From positions 1 through 34,567 of the forward strand of contig JAEZIW010000039.1 in the NCBI GenBank assembly GCA_023436525.1: a DNA stretch of 34,567 nucleotides, in the 5' to 3' direction. Position numbers and translations under genes: made by a program. Under the pieces are notes generated by a model. The model saw only the letters and a list, made by a program, of their open reading frames with translations. It was not told where the DNA came from and did not search any database. Below are positions 15,617-24,520 of the stretch, piece by piece. This DNA comes from Bacillota bacterium. Lineage in GTDB: Bacteria; Bacillota; Clostridia; Christensenellales; SZUA-584. Within the stretch, counting starts at the first letter, position 1. Every line of letters begins with the position of its first letter.

Positions 15617-16012
15617 ATGAAAAAAATCGTCGTCATTTGCGTTTCTGTGGGAATTGCTGCCTTTCTTGCTGTGCTGCTATTTGTCGTGATACTGCCTAGC
15701 AGCCAATATGAAAAAGTGAGATCTATGCAAATAACTAATGTGGATCTGAAATCGCTGTCTGACGGTACATACCATGGTGAATATGCTTACAGCAATACCG
15801 ACTATAAGGTTGATGTAGAAATAAAAGATCATCAGATTGTCGATGTAAAAATTGATGGCGGAGGGGCAAGCGAGTATTCAAAATTGGCAGAAGGTGTGAT
15901 TGATAAAATAATCGAAGAGCAGCGACTTGATGTGGATGCAATATCCGGGGCCACGACATCAAGCAAGGCCATATTAAAAGCCGTCGAGAATGCACTTGTC
16001 GATATTAACTGA
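15617..16012 (+). CDS. Membrane-anchored FMN-binding domain protein
   Basis: This 131-residue protein has one N-terminal membrane helix (about residues 4-26) and an extracytoplasmic FMN_bind domain. It shows DGTYHGEYAYSNTDYKVDVEIKDHQIVDVKI and S110-G-A-T113-T-S-S, the motif in which a Thr is covalently flavinylated by ApbE in NqrC/RnfG-type proteins. It is a single-domain form, so it probably carries electrons outside the membrane rather than being a catalytic enzyme. GGAGG precedes ATG 15617. No apbE or Rnf/Nqr genes are in this window. It is followed by a strong terminator. Confidence 0.88.
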   Translation: MKKIVVICVSVGIAAFLAVLLFVVILPSSQYEKVRSMQITNVDLKSLSDGTYHGEYAYSNTDYKVDVEIKDHQIVDVKIDGGGASEYSKLAEGVIDKIIEEQRLDVDAISGATTSSKAILKAVENALVDIN

Positions 16013-16048
16013 TATCAGAATAATCGACTACAGGTTTATTTGCAGTTG

Positions 16049-16072
16049 AAACGGCTGATTCAGCCGTTTTTT
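16049..16072 (+). terminator. Intrinsic terminator after the FMN-binding gene
   Basis: AAACGGCTG (16049-16057) and CAGCCGTTT (16061-16069) form a perfect 9-bp stem with a 3-nt loop, followed by further T residues. Confidence 0.92.
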
Positions 16073-16223
16073 AATTGGCTCGATAATTCAGAAAATTTGC
16101 GACGTAATTCTAAAGCCGCAAGCAAGCGATAAAGAAAAATGACGAATGAATCAGCTTTTTTTGAATAACCTGCTGTATCGGCGATATTTCACGAAATGCG
16201 GAAAATAATGACCAATAATAGAC

Positions 16224-16240
16224 TTTGACTAACTTTGACC
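16224..16240. promoter_or_regulatory. CtsR-type heat-shock operator
   Basis: TTTGACT-AAC-TTTGACC is the reverse complement of GGTCAAA-GTT-AGTCAAA. It fits the CtsR heptad direct repeat (RGTCAAA-N3-RGTCAAA) at both heptads. It covers the -35 and part of the spacer of the hsp20 promoter, so binding would block transcription. A flanking inverted repeat ACCAATA (16211-16217) / TATTGGT (16241-16247) encloses it. Confidence 0.82.
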
Positions 16241-16253
16241 TATTGGTTATAAT
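16225..16253 (+). promoter_or_regulatory. Promoter of hsp20
   Basis: TTGACT (16225-16230), a 17-bp spacer and a perfect TATAAT (16248-16253) lie 41 bp before the ATG. It overlaps the CtsR operator. Confidence 0.82.
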
Positions 16254-16294
16254 TCAATTAACACAAACGAAAAACTAACGAGGAGGAATGTATC

Positions 16295-16684
16295 ATGACA
16301 TTTTTACCATATCAGGGACAACTGGTTGGCGGAAGGCTGTGGAAAGATTTCTTCGACGAGACTTCTGTGGCTGCGGTGAGAGCCAACATTAAGGAAGAAA
16401 CAGAGGCTTATGTGGTGGAAGCCGAACTGCCGGGTGTAAAAAAAGAAGACATCACGCTAATTTGCGAAAAGGGCGTGCTGACGATAACCGCCAAGGCGCA
16501 GGAGCAAAAAGACACCGAGGATGCCCGCTATATTCGCAAAGAACGCACGGAGGGAGAGCTCATCAGACGGTTTGCCCTTAAAGACATTGAAGAAGAAAGC
16601 ATTTCGGCAAAGCTCGAAAACGGTATTTTATATGTGACGCTGCCCAAACAAAAGGCACACGAAAAACATATTGAAATCGAATAA
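16295..16684 (+). CDS. Hsp20/alpha-crystallin small heat-shock protein
   Basis: This 129-residue ATP-independent holdase contains an alpha-crystallin domain: ET.EAYVVEAELPGVKKEDITLICEKGVLTITAKA, then RRFALKDIEEESISAKLENGILYVTLPK, ending with an I-E-I motif (the I-x-I that docks between subunits). The N-terminal arm is short. GAGGAGG precedes ATG 16295. A CtsR operator over its promoter predicts heat and protein-stress induction together with clp genes elsewhere. It is monocistronic, with a terminator just downstream. Confidence 0.95.
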   Translation: MTFLPYQGQLVGGRLWKDFFDETSVAAVRANIKEETEAYVVEAELPGVKKEDITLICEKGVLTITAKAQEQKDTEDARYIRKERTEGELIRRFALKDIEEESISAKLENGILYVTLPKQKAHEKHIEIE

Positions 16685-16696
16685 AGGGTCAATCGG

Positions 16697-16725
16697 AGAG
16701 CTGCGGTATCGCGGCTCTTCTTTTG
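16697..16725 (+). terminator. Intrinsic terminator after hsp20
   Basis: AGAGCTGCG (16697-16705) pairs with CGCGGCTCT (16710-16718) with one G-U pair and a GTAT loop, then TCTTTTG. Confidence 0.82.
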
Positions 16726-16812
16726 TGTAAGACCAATTTCAGATGATGCAGCCACCACCTTTGATACGGTAATCTTTCATAGCGATGATACATGCAGCTC
16801 AAATAAAAATTT

Positions 16813-16838
16813 AAGAGCCAAGTCCGGTTCTTTTTTTA
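16813..16838 (+). terminator. Second terminator-like hairpin in the hsp20-azoreductase gap
   Basis: AAGAGCC (16813-16819) pairs with GGTTCTT (16826-16832) with one G-U pair, followed by a run of T. No gene precedes it after the hsp20 terminator. A weak TTGATA/GATGAT pair (16761-16766 and 16784-16789) upstream could make it an attenuator in the azoreductase leader, the end of a short RNA, or a back-up terminator. Confidence 0.6.
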
Positions 16839-16901
16839 TTCTCAAAGATAGAAAGCGTCCGATATGCAGATACTAACAAAAAACATATCGGAGGCGATAT
16901 T

Positions 16902-17543
16902 ATGAACAAACTCTTATACATCAGTGCGAATCCAAAGCCCGAAAACTTATCGGCTAGCAAAACCGTGGCGCGGCAGCTTGTTAACCGAATCACAGAAAAA
17001 TACACGGAGATTGAGTTTGAGGAGCTGGATTTATATGAAGACCATATTCCGCAGTTAAAGCACAGTTATTTTGCGGGCCGAAGCGCCATCATCAGCGACA
17101 AAGAAAGAAAAAGGCTGCCCGAGAGTGAGCAGCGTGAAGTTGAGAGAATCGCAGCGCTGTGCGATCAGTTTTGCAGCGCCGACGTGTATGTGCTGGCGGC
17201 CCCTATGTGGAGCCTTTCATTTCCCGCACCTGTTAAGGAATATATCGATTGCGTGATACAGGCAGGAAAGACGATAGAATTCATTGATGATAAGCCACAG
17301 GGGCTGCTGCAAAACCAAGAAAGACTGTTTATCTACGTTCAGGCTTCGGGTGCACACATTCCCTGGATATTACGGCCTGCTCTTAACAAGGGGCTGAACT
17401 ATGTGCACGATGTGATGCGCTTTGTGGGCATCAGCCGTTTTGAGGAGCTGCTGGTTGACGGAACGGGCACCTCCGATGAGGAGCGGGAAGGCGCCATTGC
17501 GCGCGCAGCGGATAAAATAGACGATATCGTGATGCTTGTATGA
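16902..17543 (+). CDS. FMN-dependent NADH-azoreductase / flavodoxin-like NAD(P)H dehydrogenase
   Basis: This 213-residue protein has the AzoR/AcpD flavodoxin-like fold. It begins LLYISANPKPENLSASKTVARQLV (phosphate-binding loop), followed by D.YVLAAPMWSLSFPAPVKEYIDCVI.AGKT (the P-M-W-x-x-S-x-P flavin motif), VQASGAH, and NYV.DVMRFVGISRFEELLVDGT. These enzymes reduce quinones and azo compounds with two electrons using FMN. The physiological substrate is unknown but is probably quinones or electrophiles. GGAGG precedes ATG 16902. It appears monocistronic. Confidence 0.9.
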   Translation: MNKLLYISANPKPENLSASKTVARQLVNRITEKYTEIEFEELDLYEDHIPQLKHSYFAGRSAIISDKERKRLPESEQREVERIAALCDQFCSADVYVLAAPMWSLSFPAPVKEYIDCVIQAGKTIEFIDDKPQGLLQNQERLFIYVQASGAHIPWILRPALNKGLNYVHDVMRFVGISRFEELLVDGTGTSDEEREGAIARAADKIDDIVMLV

Positions 17544-17658
17544 AATATTAGTTATTATTAACAAATGATATTGATGTAAAGATATGTGAGAAAATGACGA
17601 TAGAAATTAATGGAGGTATCTGAAATTTAGGAGTTTATTGGCAAGGAGGCCGAAAACG

Positions 17659-18762
17659 ATGAAAATTGAAAGTTATAGCGTGTCGCAAAGCAGCGCTCAC
17701 AGCCTTGTGAAGGAAGAAAGCACAAGCGAAACATTAAACGCGTGGATCGGAGATCCAAACAACGCAAACAGCGCGGAGACCCCTGCCTTTTTCATTGATA
17801 TCGATATGTCGCGATTTCAGGTCAACACCGAGAGATCTTATTTGAATAATGACATCGGTGCGGTAACAGGGCAGGCCTACGACTCGCGCATCGATCTTCT
17901 TGAATCGCTTGTGTACGCACTGACAGGAAAACACATTAAGTTTAAGGACCCGACTGTGGATATGCAGAATGGAAGCGGCGGATCAAAAAGCAACTTGGGT
18001 ATTGCATACGATTACAGGGAACTTAAATCGGAAAATGAAGATAAAAGCTTCAATTCCGGCGGCAAAGTGATCATGACAGACGGCCGTAATATTGCGTTTG
18101 ACTGGGGTATTGCGTACGATTACAGGGAAGTCAAATCGGAAAAGGAAAATGTCACCTTCAAATCCGGCGGCTATGTCAAGACGGCAGATGGCCGTACAAT
18201 TGCGTTTGACATGAAGTTTGCGATGTCGCGCTCGTTTTATCAGGAATCAGGAATGAGCCTTCGGCTGGGCAACGCGAAGATAGACCCGCTTGTGGTCGTG
18301 ATGAACGGCGGTGCGCCCACGCTCAGCACCACTAAGCACGCATTTGATCTCGATGGAGACGGTAAAACCGAAAACATTTCGTTTGCGACGGGCGGCAGCG
18401 GTTTTCTCGCGTTTGACAAAAACGGCGACGGCACCATCAATGACGGAAACGAGCTTTTCGGGCCTTCGAGCGGCAACGGATTTGCGGAGCTGCGCGCTTT
18501 CGACAGCGACAAGAACGGCTGGATTGACGAAGCGGACGAGATATACGGCAAGCTTTCGGTGCTGACCATGACGCAGGACGGACAAAAAACGCTGTTTAAG
18601 CTGGGCGATGCCGGCATCGGCGCGATCTACTTAAATGACGTGAGCACACAGTTTGAGATGAAGGATATGACGAATGAGTACGGCGAGATGAAGAGCAGCT
18701 CGATTTTCCTCAATGAAGACGGCTCGATGGGTACCATCCATCATATCGATCTTTCGATATAG
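17659..18762 (+). CDS. EF-hand-like repeat protein of unknown function
   Basis: This 367-residue protein has no signal peptide or membrane helix. Residues 114-149 and 150-185 are two copies of a 36-residue unit (GIAYDYRE.KSE...F.SGG.V.T.DGR.IAFD). Three Ca-binding-like loops follow: D230-L-D-G-D234-G, D253-K-N-G-D257-G-T-I, and D282-S-D-K-N286-G-W-I. Further on come GVGAIYLNDVST and a C-terminal FLNEDGSMGTIHHIDLSI. The second half resembles a widespread uncharacterised family found with phrases such as FDLDGDGKTE and NELFG. ATG 17659 follows GCAAGGAGG at 9 nt, so a TTG at 17638 is rejected. It may be exported by a non-classical route or act as a cytoplasmic Ca-binding protein; function unknown. 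Confidence 0.75.
   Translation: MKIESYSVSQSSAHSLVKEESTSETLNAWIGDPNNANSAETPAFFIDIDMSRFQVNTERSYLNNDIGAVTGQAYDSRIDLLESLVYALTGKHIKFKDPTVDMQNGSGGSKSNLGIAYDYRELKSENEDKSFNSGGKVIMTDGRNIAFDWGIAYDYREVKSEKENVTFKSGGYVKTADGRTIAFDMKFAMSRSFYQESGMSLRLGNAKIDPLVVVMNGGAPTLSTTKHAFDLDGDGKTENISFATGGSGFLAFDKNGDGTINDGNELFGPSSGNGFAELRAFDSDKNGWIDEADEIYGKLSVLTMTQDGQKTLFKLGDAGIGAIYLNDVSTQFEMKDMTNEYGEMKSSSIFLNEDGSMGTIHHIDLSI
17998..18213 (+). repeat. Tandem 108-bp direct repeat inside the EF-hand-like gene
   Basis: Unit 1 (17998-18105) and unit 2 (18106-18213) are in frame and start GGTATTGC[AG]TACGATTACAG. They share long identical blocks but differ at many third positions, so the duplication is not brand new. Each unit encodes 36 residues. 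Confidence 0.9.
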
Positions 18763-18796
18763 GCAACACAGCATCACTTTATATACTGTTTAAACT

Positions 18797-18828
18797 GGCC
18801 TTCGTTGTTGAAGGCCTTATTTCTTTTT
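18797..18828 (+). terminator. Intrinsic terminator after the EF-hand-like gene
   Basis: GGCCTTC (18797-18803) and GAAGGCC (18810-18816) form a perfect 7-bp stem with a 6-nt loop, followed by a T-rich run. Confidence 0.85.
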
Positions 18829-18830
18829 CT

Positions 18831-18858
18831 TTGCGATCTGACCAAAAGTATATATAAT
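18831..18858 (+). promoter_or_regulatory. Candidate promoter of radA
   Basis: TTGCGA (18831-18836) and a perfect TATAAT (18853-18858) have a 16-bp spacer, 36 bp before the ATG. Confidence 0.55.
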
Positions 18859-18894
18859 CAATAACAAAGAAACACGAATTGTTGGGAGGCTGGG

Positions 18895-20244
18895 ATGGCG
18901 AGAGAAAAAACGGCATTCGTTTGCAGTGAATGCGGCTACCAGTGCGCAAAATGGCTGGGGCAATGCCCGTCGTGCAAGGAATGGAACACGCTGGAGCAAA
19001 TGGCTGTGGCCGCGCCCGAAAGGGGAACAGTGGCCGCCCCGCCCGGTGAGCAGGCGGTATTGTTGAAGGATGTGTCGATGGAGGACACCGCGCGCTGGTC
19101 AACCGGGTACGGTGAGCTCGACCGCGTGCTCGGCGCGGGCGTGGTGGAGGGGTCGGTGGTGCTGGCGGGCGGCGAACCGGGCATCGGCAAATCCACGCTG
19201 TTTTTGCAGGTGGCCGATTCTCTGGCACGCAGCGGCAAACGCGTACTGTATATATCCGGCGAGGAGTCGCTGCGGCAGATACGTCTGCGCGCGCAGCGCC
19301 TGTCGATCAACAGCGATTTGAGGCTGCTGGCCGAAACCGAGGTGAACAGCTGCATCACGCGCATTCGCGAGAACGCCCCCGATTTTGTGGTGGTGGATTC
19401 GATACAGACGATGTATTCCTCGCGCCTTGGGCCTGCGGCGGGCAGCCTGAGCCAGATTAAGGAGTGCGCCGCTTTGCTTACGCGCGAAGCCAAAACAAGC
19501 GGGACGGCGATATTCATCATCGGTCATGTCACCAAAGAAGGGGCGATTGCGGGCCCGCGCGTGGTGGAGCACATGGTGGATACCGTGCTGTATTTCGAAG
19601 GCGAGCGCCAGGGGACCTTCCGTATACTGCGCGCCGTGAAAAACCGCTTTGGCTCCACCAACGAAATCGGTGTGTTTGATATGCGCGACGACGGCATGCA
19701 CGAGGTGGAGAACCCCTCGGGGCTGCTGCTCGGTGAGCGCGCGAAGGAGGCCTCAGGCTCGTGTGTGTACCCGGCGATTGAAGGCACAAGGCCGGTGCTG
19801 CTCGAACTGCAGGCGCTTGTGAGCCTCACATCGTTTCAGATGCCGCGCAGAATGGCGGCGGGGCTTGATTTTGGGCGTATGGCGCTGATGGTGGCCGTGC
19901 TGGAAAAGCGCATGGGGCTAAAGCTATATAATCAGGATGTTTATCTCAACGTGGCAGGCGGCATGAAGCTGAACCAGCCCGCGGCAGACCTTGCGATGGC
20001 GGCGAGTATCGTCTCGAGCTTTCGCGATGCGCCGATCAGCGACGCGGTGGCGATGGGCGAGGTGGGGCTGACGGGCGAGGTGCGCGCGGTGGGGCAGGTG
20101 GAAAAGCGGCTGATAGAAAGCAGCAAGATGGGCTTTAAAAAAGCTGTGATACCAAAATCGAATCTCGCGGGGCTTAAAGCACCCGCAGGTATCGAGGTGA
20201 TCGGGGTGCGTCATGTTTTTGATGCCTTGGAAATTCTGATTTAA
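18895..20244 (+). CDS. radA: DNA repair protein RadA (Sms), branch-migration ATPase
   Basis: This 449-residue RadA is complete. The N-terminal zinc finger is C10-x2-C13...C24-x2-C27. The RecA-like ATPase has Walker A GGEPGIGKST (92-101) and the RadA-specific K249-N-R-F-G motif. A C-terminal Lon-protease-like domain follows (PAADLAMAASIVSSFRD and GEVGLTGEVRAVGQVEKRL). RadA loads on D-loops and drives branch migration in recombinational repair. GGGAGG precedes ATG 18895 at 5 nt. The gene is clearly more GC-rich than its surroundings. A DUF6512-like gene follows after 26 bp. Confidence 0.97.
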   Translation: MAREKTAFVCSECGYQCAKWLGQCPSCKEWNTLEQMAVAAPERGTVAAPPGEQAVLLKDVSMEDTARWSTGYGELDRVLGAGVVEGSVVLAGGEPGIGKSTLFLQVADSLARSGKRVLYISGEESLRQIRLRAQRLSINSDLRLLAETEVNSCITRIRENAPDFVVVDSIQTMYSSRLGPAAGSLSQIKECAALLTREAKTSGTAIFIIGHVTKEGAIAGPRVVEHMVDTVLYFEGERQGTFRILRAVKNRFGSTNEIGVFDMRDDGMHEVENPSGLLLGERAKEASGSCVYPAIEGTRPVLLELQALVSLTSFQMPRRMAAGLDFGRMALMVAVLEKRMGLKLYNQDVYLNVAGGMKLNQPAADLAMAASIVSSFRDAPISDAVAMGEVGLTGEVRAVGQVEKRLIESSKMGFKKAVIPKSNLAGLKAPAGIEVIGVRHVFDALEILI

Positions 20245-20270
20245 CCGAAGCAAACATAAACATAGCACAT

Positions 20271-20819
20271 ATGAAAAACGAAAAACATCAAAAATTAATG
20301 TGCTGGAGCCTTATCGGCATCGTCGTGATTTTTCTGATTGCCGGGCTGTGGCATTTTCTTTATGTATGGCTGCCGGGGCCTCTCACAGCTGTGCTGAGCC
20401 CCGTTAACGAAAGCCCATGGGAGCATGTTAAGCTGTTTTTTATGCCGGTGCTGATATACTTTATTATCGGCCGGTTAACCGTGGGCAAGGCGTATCCGAA
20501 TTTCACATTTGCACACGCCGCCGTGCTGCCGCTTATGCCTTTGCTGATGCTCGGTCTTTACTTTCTGAGCCGTGCGATCGGCATCGGTTCTCTCGCCGTT
20601 GACTTGGTGAATACACTCGTTGTGATTGCTGCCGGACTATTGACAGCGTACGGGCTGACGGTATCGGATAAACGAATGGACGGCACAGCATATCGTTTGG
20701 CATCGCAGTTGATTGTGCTGGCTTTGCTGATTGTATTCGCTATTTTGACATACTTTCCGCCTCATATACCGATATTTCAGGATTCAAATACATTACAATA
20801 CGGCATCCCCCTTAAGTAA
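20271..20819 (+). CDS. DUF6512-like multi-pass membrane protein
   Basis: This 182-residue protein has five or six hydrophobic segments. The marker stretch W-H-F-L-Y...SPVNESPWEHVKLFF.PVLIYF matches a Firmicute membrane family (DUF6512-like) in which PVNES.WEH.KL is the conserved core. No function is known. The start at ATG 20271 is the first Met of the frame, but no Shine-Dalgarno sequence is visible (AAACATAAACATAGCACAT upstream), so translation may be weak or coupled to radA, which ends 26 bp earlier. Confidence 0.65.
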   Translation: MKNEKHQKLMCWSLIGIVVIFLIAGLWHFLYVWLPGPLTAVLSPVNESPWEHVKLFFMPVLIYFIIGRLTVGKAYPNFTFAHAAVLPLMPLLMLGLYFLSRAIGIGSLAVDLVNTLVVIAAGLLTAYGLTVSDKRMDGTAYRLASQLIVLALLIVFAILTYFPPHIPIFQDSNTLQYGIPLK

Positions 20820-20963
20820 ACCCATTTTCAACTTTCAGCAATGTGAATAATCTGTTAAGCATGCCAAAACCCACTGTTTACAAACAAAATTCCTTGGTAG
20901 AATAGCTCAAAGATGAATTATGCTTAAACTATTTAATTTTTATAGACGGAGGGACAGGCTCTT

Positions 20964-22532
20964 ATGAGCAAGAAAAAGAAGTCGAAAAAGAGAATTGTGA
21001 TACTTGTGGTCGTCCTCGTGGTTGCGGCGCTCGGTGTATTCGGGTATATGCAGATGCGCGCCAAGCAGGCCGAGCAGGCCAAGACAACGTATGACATTGT
21101 GGATGTGACCAAAGGCACGATAGAGGTGAAGGTGAAGGGTGCCGGAACCGTGGAGCCGCTGGACGACAACACCGTTTATGCGGATGCGGCCGCCAAGGTG
21201 ACGGAGGTGCTTTTTGAAAACGGCGATACCGTGAGTGCGGGCGACGTGGTTGCGGTGATGCAGAGCGATGCGCTCGAATCACAAAAGAGCAGCCTTGAGC
21301 AGCAGATTGACGAAACAGATATGTCGATATTGACCGCGCGGTCTACCACGGGCAGCAAATCGGTGATGTCGCCGGTGAAGGGTGTTGTGAAAGCTGTATT
21401 CGCCAAGGAAGGCGATACGGTGGATGCGGTTGTGAAGCGGGACGGCGCGCTGGCTGTGATCTGCCCGGATGAGCTGATGAAGACGGAAATATCATACAAG
21501 AACACGCTTGTTCCCGGCGATGCCGTTAAGGTGACAATCGGGGCGGCCAGTGCCGACGGTGTGGTGGTGAGCGTTTCGGGCGGCAAGGCTGTTGTGCAGT
21601 TTACCGATGATGGTTTTGCGATCGGCGACAGTGCGGTGGTGACGGACGCAAACGGCGGTGAAATCGGCAGCGGACCGGTGACCGTGGCGAACCCGGTGTA
21701 TGTATCGGCCAAGGGCGGCACGGTGGACGATGTGCGCGTGGAAGCGGGCGATGATATCTCGCGCGGCGGCAAAGTGATGACGCTCGAGGGAGACATACTC
21801 TCCAGCACGTTGTATTCGCTGTTAGAGCAGCGTGAGAGCCTTCAAGATGATTTGGACGATGTGTTGGCCGATATCGACAACTTAAGCGTAAAAGCGGGCA
21901 CAGACGGCGTGGTTACGGGGCTGGCGCTGAAGGCCGGGCAGCCTGTTCAGGAGGGCACGGCGCTGTTCACGATTCAGAACGCGGGCGCGGTGAAGATCGA
22001 TGTGGAGATTGACGAGCTGGATATCGCGTCGATAGAAACGGGCGATGACGCGACGGTGACATTTGACGCGCTGCCTGAGAAAACCTACAAAGCGAATATA
22101 TTGAAGATCAACCCGGTTGGCACGGCGCAGAACAACGTAACCAAATACACTGTTACGCTGGCGCTCGATAACGCCGAGGGCGTGATGCTCGGCATGAGCG
22201 CGGATGTGCAGATTGTTTCCGAGCAAGCGCAGGATGTGCTGCTGATTCCCGTGGAAGCCATACAAACGATCAACGGTGAAAAGTTTGTGGTGTTTGAAGG
22301 CGATATCAACAAAGATCTCGATTATACGCCGGCCACGCATAAAGTGGTGACGGGCATTACCGACGGCGTCAGTATTGAAGTGACAGAAGGCCTGAATGAG
22401 GGTGACCGTGTGGCGGTGCCTCGGGTGAAAGAAGTCAGCCTGCAGGAGCGTATGTGGAGCAGCAATGGCATGAACGGCGGCAACAGATTCAATGGCGGCG
22501 GCGGCCCGGCACCGAATCCTCCGGCGCAATAA
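20964..22532 (+). CDS. Efflux periplasmic-adaptor-like (HlyD/MacA/YknX) membrane fusion protein
   Basis: This 522-residue protein has a basic N-terminus and one membrane helix (about residues 10-28). A lipoyl/barrel-sandwich half follows (VKVKGAGTVEPLDDNTVYADAAAKVTEVLFENGDTVSAGDVVAVMQS), then a short coiled region, and the second hybrid half (VKAGTDGVVTGLALKAGQPVQEGTALFTI). A beta-barrel comes next (VDVEIDELDIASIETGDDATVTFDALPEKTYKANIL). An Asn/Gly/Pro-rich tail ends the protein. It would bridge the MacB-type permease to the cell exterior. A GGAGGG lies 11 nt upstream of ATG 20964. It is the first gene of a three-gene efflux operon. Confidence 0.9.
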   Translation: MSKKKKSKKRIVILVVVLVVAALGVFGYMQMRAKQAEQAKTTYDIVDVTKGTIEVKVKGAGTVEPLDDNTVYADAAAKVTEVLFENGDTVSAGDVVAVMQSDALESQKSSLEQQIDETDMSILTARSTTGSKSVMSPVKGVVKAVFAKEGDTVDAVVKRDGALAVICPDELMKTEISYKNTLVPGDAVKVTIGAASADGVVVSVSGGKAVVQFTDDGFAIGDSAVVTDANGGEIGSGPVTVANPVYVSAKGGTVDDVRVEAGDDISRGGKVMTLEGDILSSTLYSLLEQRESLQDDLDDVLADIDNLSVKAGTDGVVTGLALKAGQPVQEGTALFTIQNAGAVKIDVEIDELDIASIETGDDATVTFDALPEKTYKANILKINPVGTAQNNVTKYTVTLALDNAEGVMLGMSADVQIVSEQAQDVLLIPVEAIQTINGEKFVVFEGDINKDLDYTPATHKVVTGITDGVSIEVTEGLNEGDRVAVPRVKEVSLQERMWSSNGMNGGNRFNGGGGPAPNPPAQ

Positions 22533-22543
22533 GGGGCGCGGCT

Positions 22544-23226
<683 letters not shown>

Positions 23227-23230
<4 letters not shown>

Positions 23231-24390
23231 AGTTCTCACAGGCTCTGAAAATGGCGTTTGTGGCGCTTAAGGGCAACAAGATGCGCTCGTTCCTCACGAT
23301 GCTCGGCATCATCATCGGCGTGATTGCCGTAACGCTGCTGATATCCGTGGTGCAGGGCGCAACAGGCGAGATTACCGGGCAGATTGAGAGCCTTGGGTCG
23401 AACCTGCTACAGGTTTCGATGACGGGACAGGACCCGAGCTACCTGACCATGGCCGATTTGAACCGACTCAAGGAAGACCCGAATATTTACGGGGTGACAG
23501 GCATCGTCTCGCGCACGGTGAATGTAACGGCGGGCGTGAAGGACGAAGATTACAAGGTGGAAGGCGTCACGAGCAGCTATCAGCAGATTACGGGCCAGAA
23601 TATCGACTATGGCCGGTTCATCTGCGATGTGGACGTGGAGTCGCACAGTTACAATGCCGTGGTGGGCACGGATGTGGCGGATGAGCTTTTCGGCACCAAG
23701 GATTGCATCGGCAATACGCTGGAGATACAAGGGTTCGATTTTACCGTGGTAGGGCTGCTGGAGCCGAGCGATACGATGCTGGCCAATAAGGACACGACGA
23801 TTATCATTCCGCTGACGACGGCGCAGCGGCTGTTTACCGACAAGGAGTTTGATACGCTGTATGTGTCGGCAACGTCGCCGGATACGGTGGACGCGGCGGA
23901 GGATGCGACGGATGACTTTTTAACGCGTGAGCTCGGCAGCGAAGATGATTATATCATCATCAATCAAAGTGCGATTATCGATGTGATGAATGATGTGATG
24001 GGCATCATGACGATATTGCTTTCGGGTATAGCCGCGATATCGCTGCTGGTGGGCGGTATCGGGATTATGAACATCATGCTGGTGTCGGTGACGGAGCGCA
24101 CGCGCGAAATCGGTATCCGCAAGGCGATTGGCGCACAGCGTACGGATATACTGCTGCAGTTTCTCATTGAGGCGGTGGTGCTGTCGGTTTCGGGCGGTAT
24201 CATCGGCATTGGGTTAAGTTATGTGGGCTTGCAGATTATCGGCACGGCGATGGAGATATCGATGGGCATGTCGGCGGGGACGATTGTGCTGGCACTCGGG
24301 TTCTCGGCGTTTGTGGGTGTGGTGTTTGGCATCTACCCCGCGAACAAGGCCGCGACATTAAAGCCGATTGACGCGCTGAGATACGAATAG
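23227..24390 (+). CDS. MacB/FtsX-type ABC transporter permease (YknZ-like)
   Basis: This 387-residue protein has the MacB permease layout. One N-terminal membrane helix (about residues 20-42) has MLGIIIGVIAVTLL. A large extracellular MacB_PCD-like domain (about 45-230) follows, and then three C-terminal helices with the FtsX signature GGIGIMNIMLVSVTERTREIGIRKAIGA. ATGA overlap with the ATPase gene shows coupling. Together with the two upstream genes it forms a macrolide- or peptide-exporting tripartite system of the YknXYZ type; the substrate cannot be inferred. Confidence 0.94.
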
Positions 24391-24406
24391 GACGATTGAA
24401 TCAACG

Positions 24407-24440
24407 AACGGGTTGGGACGATGTGCTCCGACCCGTTTTT
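24407..24440 (+). terminator. Intrinsic terminator of the efflux operon
   Basis: AACGGGT (24407-24413) pairs with ACCCGTT (24431-24437), with additional pairing of GGG with TCC inside, then a T run. Confidence 0.9.
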
Positions 24441-24491
24441 TCTTGCCCGAAGTATATAAGATTGGTGTTGCGTGCTTTAATGAAGATTGTA

Positions 24492-24520
24492 TTGACAGCC
24501 TAACAGTTGTTAGATATAAT
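24492..24520 (+). promoter_or_regulatory. Consensus sigma-A promoter of tetR-SDR
   Basis: A perfect TTGACA (24492-24497) and a perfect TATAAT (24515-24520) have the ideal 17-bp spacer. The spacer is filled by an operator. Confidence 0.95.

Noticed and set aside
17550..17570. Rex-type operator suggested by TTAACAA upstream of the EF-hand-like gene
   Set aside because: Only one half-site fits; the other half and spacing do not match.
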